NCBI GenBank assembly: GCA_963691815.1
Contig: OY829646.1
Coordinates: 20,290,694-20,354,693 of the forward strand
DNA length: 64,000 nucleotides
Source: Echiichthys vipera
Lineage: Eukaryota; Chordata; Actinopteri; Perciformes; Trachinidae
Direction of reading: 5' to 3'
The notes under the pieces are model-generated. The model did not search any database and was not told the DNA's origin. It was given only the letters and a program-made list of their open reading frames with translations. The position numbers and the translations under genes were made by a program. Positions 23,691 to 35,703 of the stretch are shown piece by piece (within the stretch, counting starts at the first letter, position 1; the number at the start of each line of letters is the position of its first letter).

Positions 23691-23739
23691 TTGTAGAGGG
23701 CAGAACTTCACGGAAATTAGGGTGAAGAAACAGAACGAA

Positions 23740-23905
23740 CATAAGAGAGAGGCCCTTGCTTTGAATTACTTTAGCACATCTGCCCCCACAGGACATCACT
23801 AGTTTCTCACATTGCTCTGGTCTGATCTTGGTCCATTCTTCTTGCAGTCTCTTCCACAGTTCGGTAACATTCTCCCAGGCCGAGCAGGTGGATGGACCCA
23901 ACATG
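23740..23905 (-). pseudogene. Tc1-like transposase C-terminal remnant
   Basis: The minus-strand frame reads VTELWKRLQEEWTKIRPEQ, then CEKLVMSCGGRCAKVIQSKG. It resembles the C terminus of Tc1/mariner transposases (LEEEWAKIP...LV-S-RR--AVI-AKG). No catalytic motifs are attached. Confidence 0.5.
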
Positions 23906-25201
23906 GGTCAGCAATGGGCCTTGAGAGAGCTGCAGCCCAGAAAAGCCCATCAAGATAATGGAGCCGTGCAGTTCCTGGCTGTCTTTGGAAGCTGGGACAT
24001 GTCACATGTGAAAACACACTTCTATTGTGCCAGCACCATTTTAAGTTTAACGATATTATAAATAATAAAGCCAAGCAGATGGTAGAGTGAGGGACTGAGG
24101 CAAGTCTCACGGCTAGTGTGGACATGGGAGGGTATGATGTGGCATGTTTCACAGGTTGGACACAGGAGGGCCGCTTCAGTGAGATGAAGACATGTTTTTT
24201 TTCTTCATTTACCTGACAGGTGACTGCATCAAATGCTGAAGAAAAATTGGGAGCAGTTCTCTGGTCTCAAAGTACCATAGATACGGACCTGAGGGGGCCA
24301 ACTGTGCAGAGCACAGTGGCGTGAATTAAATCTTCACTGCTCGTGCACAGGGATAAATACAATAGCAGAAGCTACTTGGAGAGCGACGCCTAAAAGAAAT
24401 AGAAGTAGATTATTAGGTTTTTTTCTGCAGCACGAAGGGTCTGCATAGCTTATGTCCCTATTTTTTTTCTATACATTTCTATGTAAGTAGCCTATAACAT
24501 TACATAAGGCAGAACGGACACTGGGTACAACAGTACAATATACTGCAAATGAACACTGCCCTCAGTCCGTCAGAGGAGAGGAAGTTTTTTGGCACCTGAA
24601 TATACATTAATTTATATAAATTCCCTAAAATTGGTTTATCTAAAATGGCACTTTGTTCACGAGAGAGCCTCCTTCTTTATATTGTAATGGCACTACTACA
24701 CTTTGTTGGGAAGAGAGGAGCTAAGACAGCGGGTCACAGCTGTGTTCTACAGAAAGTAGGATACAATTATCTGTGCACCAGGTTTCAGGAAGATACTGTT
24801 GAGTAATTTTTAAAAAGCCTTAATCAACACCTCTCTCATCCACCCCTTCCTGTTTCCCTCACTTCCTTATTCCATCTGGCTATCATCTTTTACTTTTGTC
24901 AACCTTCATTTGTTCTTTTCCATTTAACATAACTTTTGTTTCCCCTCTTTCTGTCCTTTTGCTTTGCATTCTTCTCTCCCGTTATTCTGCTTTCAATGTT
25001 ACTGTTCTTTGCCTCAATCGCGTCACCTTTCTCCCTTTACTCACTTCTGTATCGCTATTAAAATGTATCCCTGGCCTATGTAGAGTTTCCATAGCAACAC
25101 ACTGACCTACCCTAAGGCTGTGAAAGGCTGGAAGGGACAACCGCAACAGATGAGCAATATCAGTCACTTGCAGTAGACAGATCAAAGGAGCTCCAGCAGA
25201 A

Positions 25202-25212
25202 ACACACACACA

Positions 25213-25301
<89 letters not shown>
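25202..25301. repeat. Compound (CA)n(TA)n microsatellite
   Basis: (CA) to about 25268, then (TA) to 25301. Confidence 0.97.
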
Positions 25302-25306
<5 letters not shown>

Positions 25307-25939
25307 TTATGTATATATGCATGCATAGGGTTTCAACCTGAAGTTGCTAACGTTTTATATAAAAATCTTTTTTTCCCACGTTTGCTGAAACTGTCACTAT
25401 ATCCTATATCCAGCAATATGAGACAGACGATCTGTGACAAGTCATGTGCCACTGCATTCACCTGAGAGAAATCTCTAAAGCAGCGTCAATGGCTTCTTGT
25501 AAACTCTGATCAAACTTTGAAATCCATTAGTACTGATCAAAAATTAATCAAATTAAGTGTATACAAAGATATATTTTAGTGTGCGGTTTAGCTGTAAAAT
25601 TTGTAATTTGTGACCAAGTTGAGCCAAAATCAAGCACTGCCCAAAAGCTGCCCGGCTGGAATAACTTTAATTTATAATATAACTTAATGTGAGAATTAAA
25701 CAATACAGTAACATAATCTTGATTCATATCTGAGCGCGGCCTTGTTTTACAGTTTGATCAAAGTCTCTCTGATTGGTTATTTTAGTTTGGTCGTAGTGGA
25801 ATCTTTTAGAGGCCATCAGGAGCATTCAGGGAGCAACAAGTGAAGATACATTACTTTTTCACAGATCATCTGTCTCATAGTATTGTCAGGATTAAGTGAC
25901 ATTTGTTTCACATGTGAAAAAAACTTCAGCTTTAGGACC

Positions 25940-25942
<3 letters not shown>

Positions 25943-25987
<45 letters not shown>
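25943..25987. repeat. (CA)n microsatellite
   Basis: Pure (CA) run of about 22 units. Confidence 0.97.
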
Positions 25988-25992
<5 letters not shown>

Positions 25993-27899
25993 CTACCTAA
26001 TTGATGGTGGGTGGTACAAGTGGAAAAATGACTTCCCCACCAACACACAGACAGCTTAAACTGGGCTCTAGTTCCCACGTCAAGTTAGTGACTGGGAAGT
26101 ATGTAAGGGATTCTATTCTCTTGCAGTATCAGAATAGAATAGCCAACTTCCACAAGCTTTTAATTTCATAAGATTACATTTTGTATCTTTGTATCTATGA
26201 GTGTACACAGTTATATGAACATGTTGTGTGCTGTACTTCTCTGTATGGAGCATTTTATTCTTACAAAATCAGCTTTATTGAGATAATGAGACATCTGTGT
26301 TGTCCAATTATAATGCACGCTTAAAATAACCCCAAAAGACCTTGCCTTGCAAATCATTCAAATAAATAACATGGAAAACAAAGGACTTATCCAATATTAA
26401 GCAATCAAAGTGATTATGCTACTGAATACATTCAGCTAATTTGAACTTCCCCGGCTTGAGGTTACAGCTTAACAAGGTTGTATAGTACTGATTAAAGACA
26501 AGGCAAACAAATCAAAGCACTGTGCATACAGCCATTATTACTCTCTTGATCTACACTGTAAATAAGTTGCAATAATACAAAATAATGCGGATTATTGATT
26601 GCAACTTAAAACAAGCAATGTATCATTTATGATATCATTTAAAAAAGTACCATCTTAAAAAACAACAACAAAAAAACAGCATATACCTAAGTAAAAACTG
26701 ATGCAATTGGTTTAAAAACGATTAAGATAGCCTACATACCTCATTGTACCAGAGGGCAATGTGAGGCAGCACAGCTTCCAAACCTGCAGAACCAACTGTA
26801 TTAAAATTCAATATGCACAGCACAGCTTATCATTAAAAATAGTATCTGTTTTTTGTAAGATGCAAATTTCTTCCTAGTTAAATAAAACACAAAAATGTAT
26901 TCATTAAATTCTAGTCTTGAATTAAAAATAAACATTATTATTTGATTAAAGTGAAGGTTTTTCATTTTTCATCTGTTATTTATTTGGTAACTTTAACAGA
27001 TTTCATTTCAGCACCAGGAGCTGTCCATATTAAACCGCCCTATGCATGGTGCAGAACCCAACTCTGTAGAACCTGTATCTGCTTTCCACATTGGATATTG
27101 ATTTTGTGTGTAATTTTCAGTCAATTTCATTGTAACAGTAGATTTCCAAAACATGCCTACAAGTTGATATAGCTCAACAAGGGAGAAGCTTGGGGGTCTA
27201 TGGAAGTATTCCTTTAATATAAAACCCCTTAAATACAGTTCAATCCACACATGCACTTTACATACATATATATCAGAATATGAAGCTTTTTACAAGTGGG
27301 ATATCTTGTCAAAATGAAGTTTCATACAGTACGTATATACTGTATCTCACATGCATTCGACATTAGCGGTTATTCCACTGTTTTTAACATAAAGTCAAAG
27401 GAGCATGTTGTGATTCAAACATCTCTTCTCAACAAACCAGACTCCCCTCCTCTAAATTTTAAATGATTTCTCAAAGATTATTAAGTTAAGTTAAGTGAGA
27501 TTACCTGGATACTCACAACACTTTATCCTCCCAAAATACCCCCTGATTATTTGAGACATCAGTTCCAATGAGGGAATACCTCTGAGTACCAAGATGGCTT
27601 GTTAAAACATGGCAGCCTGGCAGACACAGGACTGTACGGTAGAGTGTAACTAACGACTTGGCTCAGACGCGTGATCCCTTCCATCCTCTCGTCTTTTTCT
27701 TCCCTCTGTCCATCCTTCAGTCAGTGCTTTAGTTTGAGTTTTGAATATGGTTGTGTCTCACCTTGTTAAAACAAAGCAAGCAGCATGTTTGCACAGAGGA
27801 AGGCATGGTCAGCTGAGTGTGAGTAACTTGCCTCTGATGCATGACTTCATACGATCCAAATAATGAGTCAATTAGTGTAAATTATACATGTTTAGGGCC

Positions 27900-28145
27900 C
27901 ACTGCAATTAGTTAACCTCTCTCTTTTCCTGTCTGACTGGAGTCTTCATCTTTACCCTTTCCTGTCTCTTCCTCCTCTCATCCTCTCCATTCTCCCCCTG
28001 TCTCCTTTTCTCCATCATTCTGTCTATAGTCCCCCTCCTCTTACTTCTCTCTCCTGTGTCTCTTTATCTTCCTTTCTTTTCTCCACTTCCTCTCTCTTTT
28101 TGTCTCCCTCTCATCCTCCACCCTTCCTCTTTCTCTCTGTCCTAG
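27900..28145 (+). repeat. Polypyrimidine-rich tract
   Basis: About 245 bp of almost uninterrupted C/T on the + strand (ctctctctttt, cctcctctcatcctctcc, and so on). Capable of triplex or strong splicing-factor binding in an intron; function unknown. Confidence 0.7.
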
Positions 28146-28566
28146 TTCTCAGGGTCTCATGGTGAAGCTTTGTCTAATTACCATGCTAGCGTTTAATTGG
28201 AACAGCCTCCACAAACACACATATTGACCGACTGAATACCCTTACATGTAGACGCACTGCACTGTGCAAAAATTAACCATTTGGATACACACGCAGGCAT
28301 TACACACCCAGCAAGTTAACATGCTCCAGTTATACGAATACACACAGCTCAAACCAGGGTCAGATACCGTGGAGTTTGTCCAGATTGTAGTACAGTCACT
28401 GTGCTGATGCCCCTTCTGCAGAGCTGAGGCCTGTTGGCTACAGTCAGAGTTTAATTTTGGCCTAGTTATTTGTAGTTAGCCTGCAGAGTTGTGTTATCTA
28501 AGATATGGCAACAATATATGTACAATAGAGAAAACAATGATAGCCAGTCATCTCAATATCACACAG

Positions 28567-29232
28567 TAGGATTATGCGATATGGCACTATGTATTGTATG
28601 ACGATAGAAAAATGTCTATCATTTCAAATTTTGCTATGTATTTTATCTCCCGGTGTCATAAATCATGGACTGAGGTATGTGAAGATGAAGTGTGCCGAAG
28701 GAGTCGCTCTGAGCGATAGGTGGGGCTATAGACTGTTTCTCTCTTTGTTAAATCACCAGACAGCCACTGTAACACACACACAGACCAGTCAACACACACC
28801 ACAGGCCACAGTGTTTCACTGGAATTAATATTTATGTTATAAAAACAAATACTTTAAATATGATGCCCATATCAGAATTTAGAAATCACATCACCTCCGC
28901 TGTGTGACCGTGAAGCACTGAACTCACGTGCACCTGGATTTGTGCACCTGCAGCTGTCTGTTAGGCACTCGCCGCCCAGGATCAGAGAGTTTATTATTTC
29001 CACACGTTCACAGTGCAATTAAAAATAAGAAATAGTCAAATAATGTACCGGGAAAACATATTTTGCAGTCTGCCTCTATTGATAGCCTACATTAAGCAAA
29101 TAACTGTATATATACAAAAAAATTATATATCAAATTTTTTTTTACAGAAAATGTGCTGTATCTTGATACATATTGTTATCGGGATATGAAATTATGTATA
29201 TGGTGATATGAGATTTTTGTCATATCGCCCTA
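28567..29232. mobile_element. hAT-type MITE
   Basis: The left end TAGGATTATGCGATATGG and the right end, inverted, TAGGGCGATATGAC flank 666 bp of non-coding DNA with 'atatggtgatatgag'-type subterminal sequence. The 8-bp flanks are TCACACAG (28559-28566) and CCACACAG (29233-29240), a hAT-length duplication with one mismatch. Confidence 0.65.
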
Positions 29233-30023
29233 CCACACAGTCACTTTCGCATATTTTTTGGTTTCTAGCAAACCAAACATGCATACTTATTTTGTGTTCG
29301 TGATTCTGATGTTAAGCATTTGGTCTGTTTCCATATAGCATATGAATGCAGAATCTACAGGCAATGGGACAAGACTCTGGTATCGGAAGTGTTCAGGTTT
29401 TTGTTTATAGTCTGTATGTAGTCTGTAGTCTGAGTTCTACTGATAAATAACGTTTGAGTGAGCTTTGGTTGCATGCAGGCAAACAGTCTGCGTGGGAAGC
29501 AAAAGAGTCAGAATATATTGGCTGAAATGCAATCTCAGAACTCTTTCATCTGACAACTATTTCACTTTCATTAGCTTTTTATATGTTTATTGAGCTTTTT
29601 TCTTCACTTTTCTTTTGGGAAATACTTGATAGTTATCAGGCAAGTAAAAATTACTCAAATGAAACGTTCTCAGAAGCTGAAATTAGTCTTTGTTTGAACA
29701 AACGTCTAGTTCATATGCGACCAGCAATGTTCGGTCACAAATACACATTGATTTGTTCTAAAGGGTTACAAGCCAAGATGTTTGGAAGATCACTTTCCTG
29801 CATCATATATTGGCACAAAATACAGCCATGATTATAAATGTGATACATTTTCTGCTAGGCTCTTCTTTGGTCGGTTGATTTATTTAGTTGTTCTTTATTT
29901 TATTTTTTCTTTGTAGTAAAAATTAATTAATTAAATATTATATATTTTCTATTATTATGCAATATTAAAAAAAAAACGATATAATCATCTCTGACAATCT
30001 CTGTTTCCTTCTTTGTGTTTCAG

Positions 30024-30218
30024 TCCTGCCCAGCCACACATGTGGCACCCCTGGCCTCATCCCAAGTGGAGTCATACATGGCTCGCGGTACAACATGGGG
30101 GACAAGATCCGATACAGCTGCGAGTCAGGTTTTGTATTGGAAGGACACAGTATCCTCACATGTATTGTATCACCTGGCAGCGGAGCACAGTGGGACTTCC
30201 CATCACCATTTTGTAGAG
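30024..30218 (+). CDS. csmd1: csmd1 exon, Sushi/CCP domain 1 (complete domain in one exon)
   Basis: CSMD1 is a giant single-pass membrane protein of CUB and Sushi modules, expressed in brain and epithelia and implicated in complement control and synapse biology. This exon encodes one whole Sushi (CCP) module of 65 residues. Its four cysteines are at exon residues 7, 33, 47 and 64, the conserved Trp is at 57, and motifs include HTCGTPG, DKIRYSC and WDFPSPFC. The exon begins two bases into a codon (phase 1) after tttgtgtttcag. It ends one base into a codon before the donor gtgcga, which is weak at +4 to +6. Length is 195 nt, divisible by three, so skipping it would keep the frame. Family recall places this module straight after the first CUB domain. 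The CSMD family call is very secure; the csmd1 paralogue call is likely. Confidence 0.95.
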
Positions 30219-30556
30219 GTGCGATTTTCTTTCTTACCTTCTCTTAAATGTCAGCCATTTAGATCTATTCTTGTTCTTGAAATATGTCATATAAGTAAAG
30301 ATGTTCTACCAATTCCGAAACCTTGCGTATCAGTCGATTCGATACCAGTGCTTATTATTTATTTTTTTATTTTGGATGTGATATTATTGTTATAAATTAC
30401 CATATGGCCTGGATTAGTTTAAACCCTTTGTAAACATTAACATATACATACAGAGAATGAATGCAATACAACTTTCTTTTATTATATTGTTTGACAGCCC
30501 TTAATAACAGAAAAAGAACATGAATACAATACTTCAAAATAGACTTTTTTCAGGGC

Positions 30557-30570
30557 TAAAGGTGGTATCA
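30557..30570 (+). repeat. 14-bp target-site duplication, left copy
   Basis: TAAAGGTGGTATCA, repeated exactly at 31107-31120. Confidence 0.92.
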
Positions 30571-31106
30571 CAACGGTGCGGTAGATTCTCCAGCCAAACT
30601 CACGCTCCATCATCCCCTCACTCGTGAACATGATCCCAAGGTAGTTAAACTCCTTCACTTTGGGTAAGGACTCATTCCCTACCTGGAGTAAGCAATCCAC
30701 CGGTTTCCTGCTGAGAGCCATGGCCTCAGATTTAGAGGTGCTGATCCTCATCCCAGCCGTTTCACACTCGGCTGCGAACCGATCCAGTAAGTGCTGAAGG
30801 TCACTGACTGACGATGCCATCAGGATCACATCATCTGCAAAAAGCAGAGACGAGATGCACTGTTGTGACAAAAAGAGAGCTGAGCCGGAAGGCAAAGCTC
30901 TCGATCTACCAGTCAATCTTCGTTCCTACCCTCACCTATGGTCATGAAAGCTGGGTCATGACCGAAAGAACGAGGTCGCGGGTAAAAGCGGACGAAATGG
31001 GAGTCCAGCTGGGAGGAGGCCTCTGGGAAAACCCAGGACTAGGTAGGGAGATTATATCTCCACACTGGCAATATACTTGAGACACTTGAGATGAGATGAG
31101 ATGAGA
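30571..31106 (+). pseudogene. Rex3-like LINE with 5' inversion (twin-priming structure)
   Basis: 30571 to about 30856 is antisense RT (minus-strand frame ISSLLFADDVILMASSVSD, MRISTSKSEAMALSRK, VKEFNYLGIMFTSEGMMERE, ending at the sequence for YRTVV). From about 30857 to 31106 is sense, starting at the same LINE position (VVTKRELSRKAKLSIYQS, PTLTYGHESWVMTERTRS) and ending in a GATGA-type tail. Two adjoining LINE segments in opposite orientation, with the 3' tail on the sense part and one 14-bp duplication outside both, is the signature of twin priming during one insertion. The FADD motif is intact in this copy, but the fragment is short and carries internal deletions. Confidence 0.88.
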
Positions 31107-31120
31107 TAAAGGTGGTATCA
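31107..31120 (+). repeat. 14-bp target-site duplication, right copy
   Basis: TAAAGGTGGTATCA, identical to 30557-30570. Confidence 0.92.
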
Positions 31121-32084
31121 GATTAGTGCATAGAATCGTGCACTCGCCGATACCAATACCAGCATTTAGGGCAGTATCAGAGGTATTTCCCATACTGACA
31201 TCGGTATCGGAATAACTCTAGATAAAAGTATGTCATACCTTATGACGATATGATATATGTTATGATATGACAAACACACAGTCTCCTCTCCCAAAACAGT
31301 TAATAACCACTGTTAGTTTGTAAGTGAAATGTAATTGGTGCAGTCACAGGCCGAAGGAAGATGAGAAGCCCTGGTGAATTGATTACTTTTAAAGCACAGC
31401 AAGGTCTGACTCAAATTACGTAACAAACCATTGTATGAAGCAAATAGAGCCCAAAATCCTCAAACAAAACCCTTCTAATGGTTCATTAGTCTACAGACTA
31501 GAACAGCTCTGTCAAGGTTTTTACTGTTAGGGCCAGTAGATGGTTGAACAGCTCAGCTCAGAGATTCAGTATGTTCTGATAAGTCTCTGCAAAACTCACT
31601 TTGATTTATTTGTTTTTTTTTTCAATTCTTTAATTAATTAATTGGAAAATAATAACACCTTTGGAAGTTGTTAAATTCTTATTGGCATGCGTATTATGTT
31701 ATTTGAAAAAAATTAATAATGTTATACTGTATGTTATGTATGAAATTAATCTATTGAACATATTATAAAAATGAAACAATTACACTAAATGCCTATCAAT
31801 TAATTAATCAGTCAATGGAAACTTGATTTAAAAATGATGTACAAATACAGTTCAAAAATAAACAGCAAGACATGCACATGAGAAATAAAAATTACCAAAA
31901 GAGAAAATAATAAAAAACTAAATACAAAAGATAAAAAAACAACAACTATTAAATAGATCAAATACAATGACAAATGAACTAGATAATTATCATGCCAACC
32001 CAAGAAAGGAAGCACGAAAAGACATACATTAAATATGAGAAATACTATTCTTATTCTTTGTCCTACTACCATGTCTCTTTTCAG

Positions 32085-32292
32085 CGGAAGGAGCATGTGG
32101 TGGTACGTTACGAGGAACGGCAGGTTCAATAACCAGCCCTGGATACCCCGCAGAGTATGACAACAACCTGGACTGTACGTGGTCAATCCTCTCTGAACCT
32201 GGGGACACCATAGCTCTTGTCTTCAATGACTTCCTATTAGAGGACAAATATGACTTCCTGGAAATCAGCGGGACAGAAGCACCGAGCATATG
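32085..32292 (+). CDS. csmd1: csmd1 exon, CUB domain 2, N-terminal two thirds
   Basis: This exon encodes the first two thirds of a CUB domain (about 69 residues). It has the CUB signature ACGGTLRG, then SPGYPAEYDNN, the second cysteine in DCTW, GDTIALVF and YDFLEISG. Only one cysteine pair (exon residues 5 and 31) is present; the second CUB pair is absent, as I recall for mammalian CSMD1 CUB 2. It starts in phase 1, completing an Ala codon split with the previous exon, and ends two bases into a Trp codon before gtgaga. The Trp is completed exactly by the next exon. Length is 208 nt; with the next exon the pair totals 321 nt, in frame. The antisense reading frame over this exon is a shadow. 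Confidence 0.96.
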
Positions 32293-32701
32293 GTGAGATA
32301 CATTACATACGCAGACCACAATGATACAACTACTGATTGATTAGCTGCACAGGAGTCCTGTTGATTTTCCTGATGTATTCAAATCCCACAGAGAAGGTGA
32401 TACATTGTTGTTTTCACTCCCATTTTTTGTTGTCAAGATGTCTCTGTTGTACTAGCAAACACTCTGGTTTTTAAATTTAGAGTTCTGTTAGAATTCACTT
32501 TGGTTTGTTCAGAATATCACACATCTCCCTTGAAGGTTTAAAAGTGTTTTTTCAGGGGTGGAGGCAAAATGTCAATTAGACGTGCAAGGTTGTTGCTATT
32601 TCAAGTTGCGGGAACTGCTGGGGAAATCTAGAGAGGGGAAACTAGTTTGGCCTCCCTCAGTAATAACAACATAAAATCAAAGGTAGTAGACCTGGTTTTC
32701 T

Positions 32702-32705
<4 letters not shown>

Positions 32706-32740
<35 letters not shown>
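32706..32740. repeat. (TA)n microsatellite
   Basis: About 17 TA units, ending exactly where the hAT-like repeat starts. Confidence 0.95.
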
Positions 32741-32743
<3 letters not shown>

Positions 32744-32817
32744 TGGTCAAACGAACTAAACGTTACCCGTGAAACGTGCTTGGGCACGGTACGGATGGAC
32801 AGTGTGAGTGCGCCCTA
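32741..32817 (+). mobile_element. Short hAT-like MITE or terminal fragment, copy C
   Basis: Nearly identical over its whole length to 2171-2249, with a few base differences. Starts 'cactggtcaaacgaacta' and ends 'gtgtgagtgcgcccta'. Confidence 0.6.
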
Positions 32818-33069
32818 AGAAAGAGATTTTTTTTTAAAAACATATTTTTATTTGACTCTTATTTAACAACAATACACAAGCATAATAAACTAACACAAAA
32901 TATAGACAACCAAACAAAACAAACCAAGATAAAAACAAAACAATGGGGGTTCAAAGAAGCCTTAATAGACATCCAGACATACATCTGGAAAGCCTGAAAC
33001 GCTTTGCACTTCAATGTCATACCATATCCATACCATGTCATACCCATAAGATTTTCATCTAGTTTATTG

Positions 33070-33240
33070 TCTGTTTAGTTACTATCAAAGAGTGAGTTAA
33101 AACAATGGTGATTGACCATGTGACCCAATAATGAAAGCACTAAAGAGTATAACAATCTGAGTGTCTGTGACGACATTCCCGGGCTAACTATAAATAAGCT
33201 GCCATGTTAGTGACGCTGCTGACACTGGTTGGTCTGCCTG
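33070..33240 (+). repeat. Dispersed repeat R2, copy A
   Basis: Shares 'aacaatggtgattgaccat' (one base different), 'tgacccactaatga'-like, 'atctgagtgtctgtg' and 'ggttggtctgcc' in the same order with 44308-44500. Class unknown. Confidence 0.55.
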
Positions 33241-33328
33241 CCCAGATCGTCGGTTATGCTGCATTCACGTGTAATTGGAAAATGGGGAACTTCCAACTTC
33301 TGAGTAAGGCTTGCAGTAGGACAGAAGT

Positions 33329-33474
<146 letters not shown>

Positions 33475-34113
33475 GATTTCAGAGGGTCACATATAGGGGA
33501 CCGACTGGAAGTAGAGAGGTGAATGTGTTTCAATAAAGTTTACAAAAGCGCAAATAAAAAAGTCAACACAACGGGAACAACATGACGGCTCTGAGTACAG
33601 CTTTAAATCACTGTATCATGATTTAATATATTTTTTTTCTAAAAAAGAGCATCATATCTTTAATCTTTTGCTTAAAAAATAAGATGCACTCATTGTTAGT
33701 CTTCCTGTTTTATCATTGTTGAAGCATCTCAAAGGATCTGCAAAACTGGGCAGGGTGACTTGGCATTTTCAATTCTAGTTGCTAAACGAATCAAAGTATT
33801 TTTTTAATCTTCTCTCAATGGTAAACAAGATTCTTAGAATGGATTTACAGATCACCATTTCCTCTAGAAACCTCCCCCATTTTTCACACTCTCTTTACTT
33901 CAACTGATAGTTGACATTGTCTTTGTGTAGAAAGTGGTTCATGATTGTGGCTCAACTTGCAGAAGAATAGAATGGATAGGACAACAAATAAATAAGTGGA
34001 GTGAAGGAGGCAGAGAGGACAGCACTAGATGGAAACAAAAGGAATGGAGAATAATTGCACGTTTAGTTCTGTCACCAGCAGAGCGGTACACATCAACCAT
34101 GGCATTCCCATGG

Positions 34114-34116
<3 letters not shown>

Positions 34117-34182
<66 letters not shown>
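34117..34182. repeat. (TG)n microsatellite
   Basis: About 32 TG units. Confidence 0.97.
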
Positions 34183-34184
<2 letters not shown>

Positions 34185-34629
34185 TGTCTCAGTGAGTTTG
34201 TGTGTCAGTGGCAGGTCTTAAGTGGCCCTCCGACTGTGTGAGCTGTTGATCGTTTCTCTTGGCTTTGACAGATTACACACACTCAAGTGACCACACACAT
34301 ACACACATAGCTTGTCTTTGACAGTATAACATTCAAGGACCACTGTCAGCCCACCCTCTGCAATACAGGGGGAGAGATAGGGAGCATGCTCGAAAGTACA
34401 CCACATAGAAAACAGTGACCGCAGCAAGTAAAGCCTTTTGATGCAACTATTCTGGTTTCATGTGTTTGTTTTGAAATTATTGCAAGGAATGTTGTATCTC
34501 ACAGTACACAACACTAACAGTAGTTGTGTGTGAGAAAGTGTTTTGTTTGCTTTTTATTTTTGCATTTTTTTTAAATTTTATAGGTTACAGAGTGAATCTG
34601 CTAGCATATTGTTACAACACTGGGGCAAA

Positions 34630-34675
34630 ATAGAGCGGGAGAGAGCGAGGGGGTACACAACAAAGGTCCTGAGTT
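34630..34675 (-). repeat. SINE-like fragment, copy B (diverged)
   Basis: 'agagcgggagagagcgaggg' followed by 'acaaaggtcctgagttgg' parallels the 7640-7730 unit. Confidence 0.3.
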
Positions 34676-35058
34676 GGAATCAAACAGATGTTGCAATTAT
34701 ATAGTTTGTATTTAAATAGCCATAGGCCAGCCAGACATCTTGTATATTTCAGAGAGTTCTCTGACGCCAGGCCTAAAACAATATAATTATTAAAAAATAA
34801 ACCTAAATGGGCTCCTGTCACACACTTTGTAATACTATCCGAAATACTTTTCTCACGTGGTGGGATTAAGAGGTGATTGACATTTTCACTGAGGCATGTG
34901 AGCAGGTCATTGTGAAAATGACTGACACCTGACAGGACCTCTGTGACGGGTTCTTCCTGTTTACCGTGAGCTTTTTCTGATTGGCTGTCCCAAAAGCAAT
35001 TTCCTGTTTTATGTTCCTGTCTGCTAGCCAGCAGGTTGAATGTCAGGTTGACTAGCTG

Positions 35059-35093
35059 TCACACACACAGACACACACACAGACACACACACA

Positions 35094-35161
<68 letters not shown>
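35059..35161. repeat. (CA)n microsatellite
   Basis: (CA) with early CAGACA interruptions, then pure to 35161. Confidence 0.97.
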
Positions 35162-35163
<2 letters not shown>

Positions 35164-35321
35164 GATTCAAGTTTGTCAGAATAGAATTATGGCCATATCA
35201 TGTTATGTATGTTATTCTTTGTCTTCTTTGTAGAAATTTACATTTTAGTTTTGCAGACAGTTACAAGTAAATGTGTAACTGTTTTTTTCCGGCCCACTAA
35301 ATGATCAAAACATTTTTAAAC

Positions 35322-35703
35322 TTTAAAGGGGAACTACGCCCATTTTCAAAACTAATACATTATTACTATATGGTCTTAATCAGTCCAATGTAAGTATAAA
35401 TATTAGTTAACATGAACAACTCTCTCCCAAATGTGTGAGTGCTAAAACTCAAACCATCAAGTATAGAAACTGGAACTGCTCCATGGACAGGGAATTGGGA
35501 AAGATTACTACTATAGTATAAAAACTAATTTGGGTATTAAAAATAGAAAACAAACTAAAAAAAAACAGTCTCCCATTCATTGTGTGTGTTGAGCAGCTCC
35601 AGACTTTATACTTTATGACATCCCAAATTTGAGACTGATTGAACTTTCCAAGGGCATTGAAATAACATATTTGCATTATTAATTTAGGTGGTCTTCCCTT
35701 TTA
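35322..35703. mobile_element. MITE-like dispersed repeat
   Basis: The left end 'ctttaaaggggaactacgcc' and the right end 'ggtggtcttcccttttaat' are imperfect inverted partners (AAAGGGGAACT against AAAAGGGAAGA). The interior is non-coding. Sequence of this kind recurs in fish genomes. No clear target duplication was read. Confidence 0.4.

Larger units (their letters stand above)
30219..32084 (+). other. csmd1: csmd1 intron between Sushi 1 and CUB 2
   Basis: Intron of 1866 bp, donor gtgcga and acceptor tgtctcttttcag. About a third is a Rex3-like LINE with an inverted 5' part (30571-31106). The flanks (about 30300-30556 and 31121-31216) resemble the termini of a hAT-type non-autonomous element with 'cggtatcgg' motifs, so the LINE may be nested in an older DNA transposon. 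The rest, 31217-32060, is AT-rich with no recognisable feature. Confidence 0.85.

Noticed and set aside
31812..32319. Hydrophobic frames on the minus strand over the CUB 2 exon
   Set aside because: Antisense shadow of a well-supported + strand exon and of AT-rich intron.
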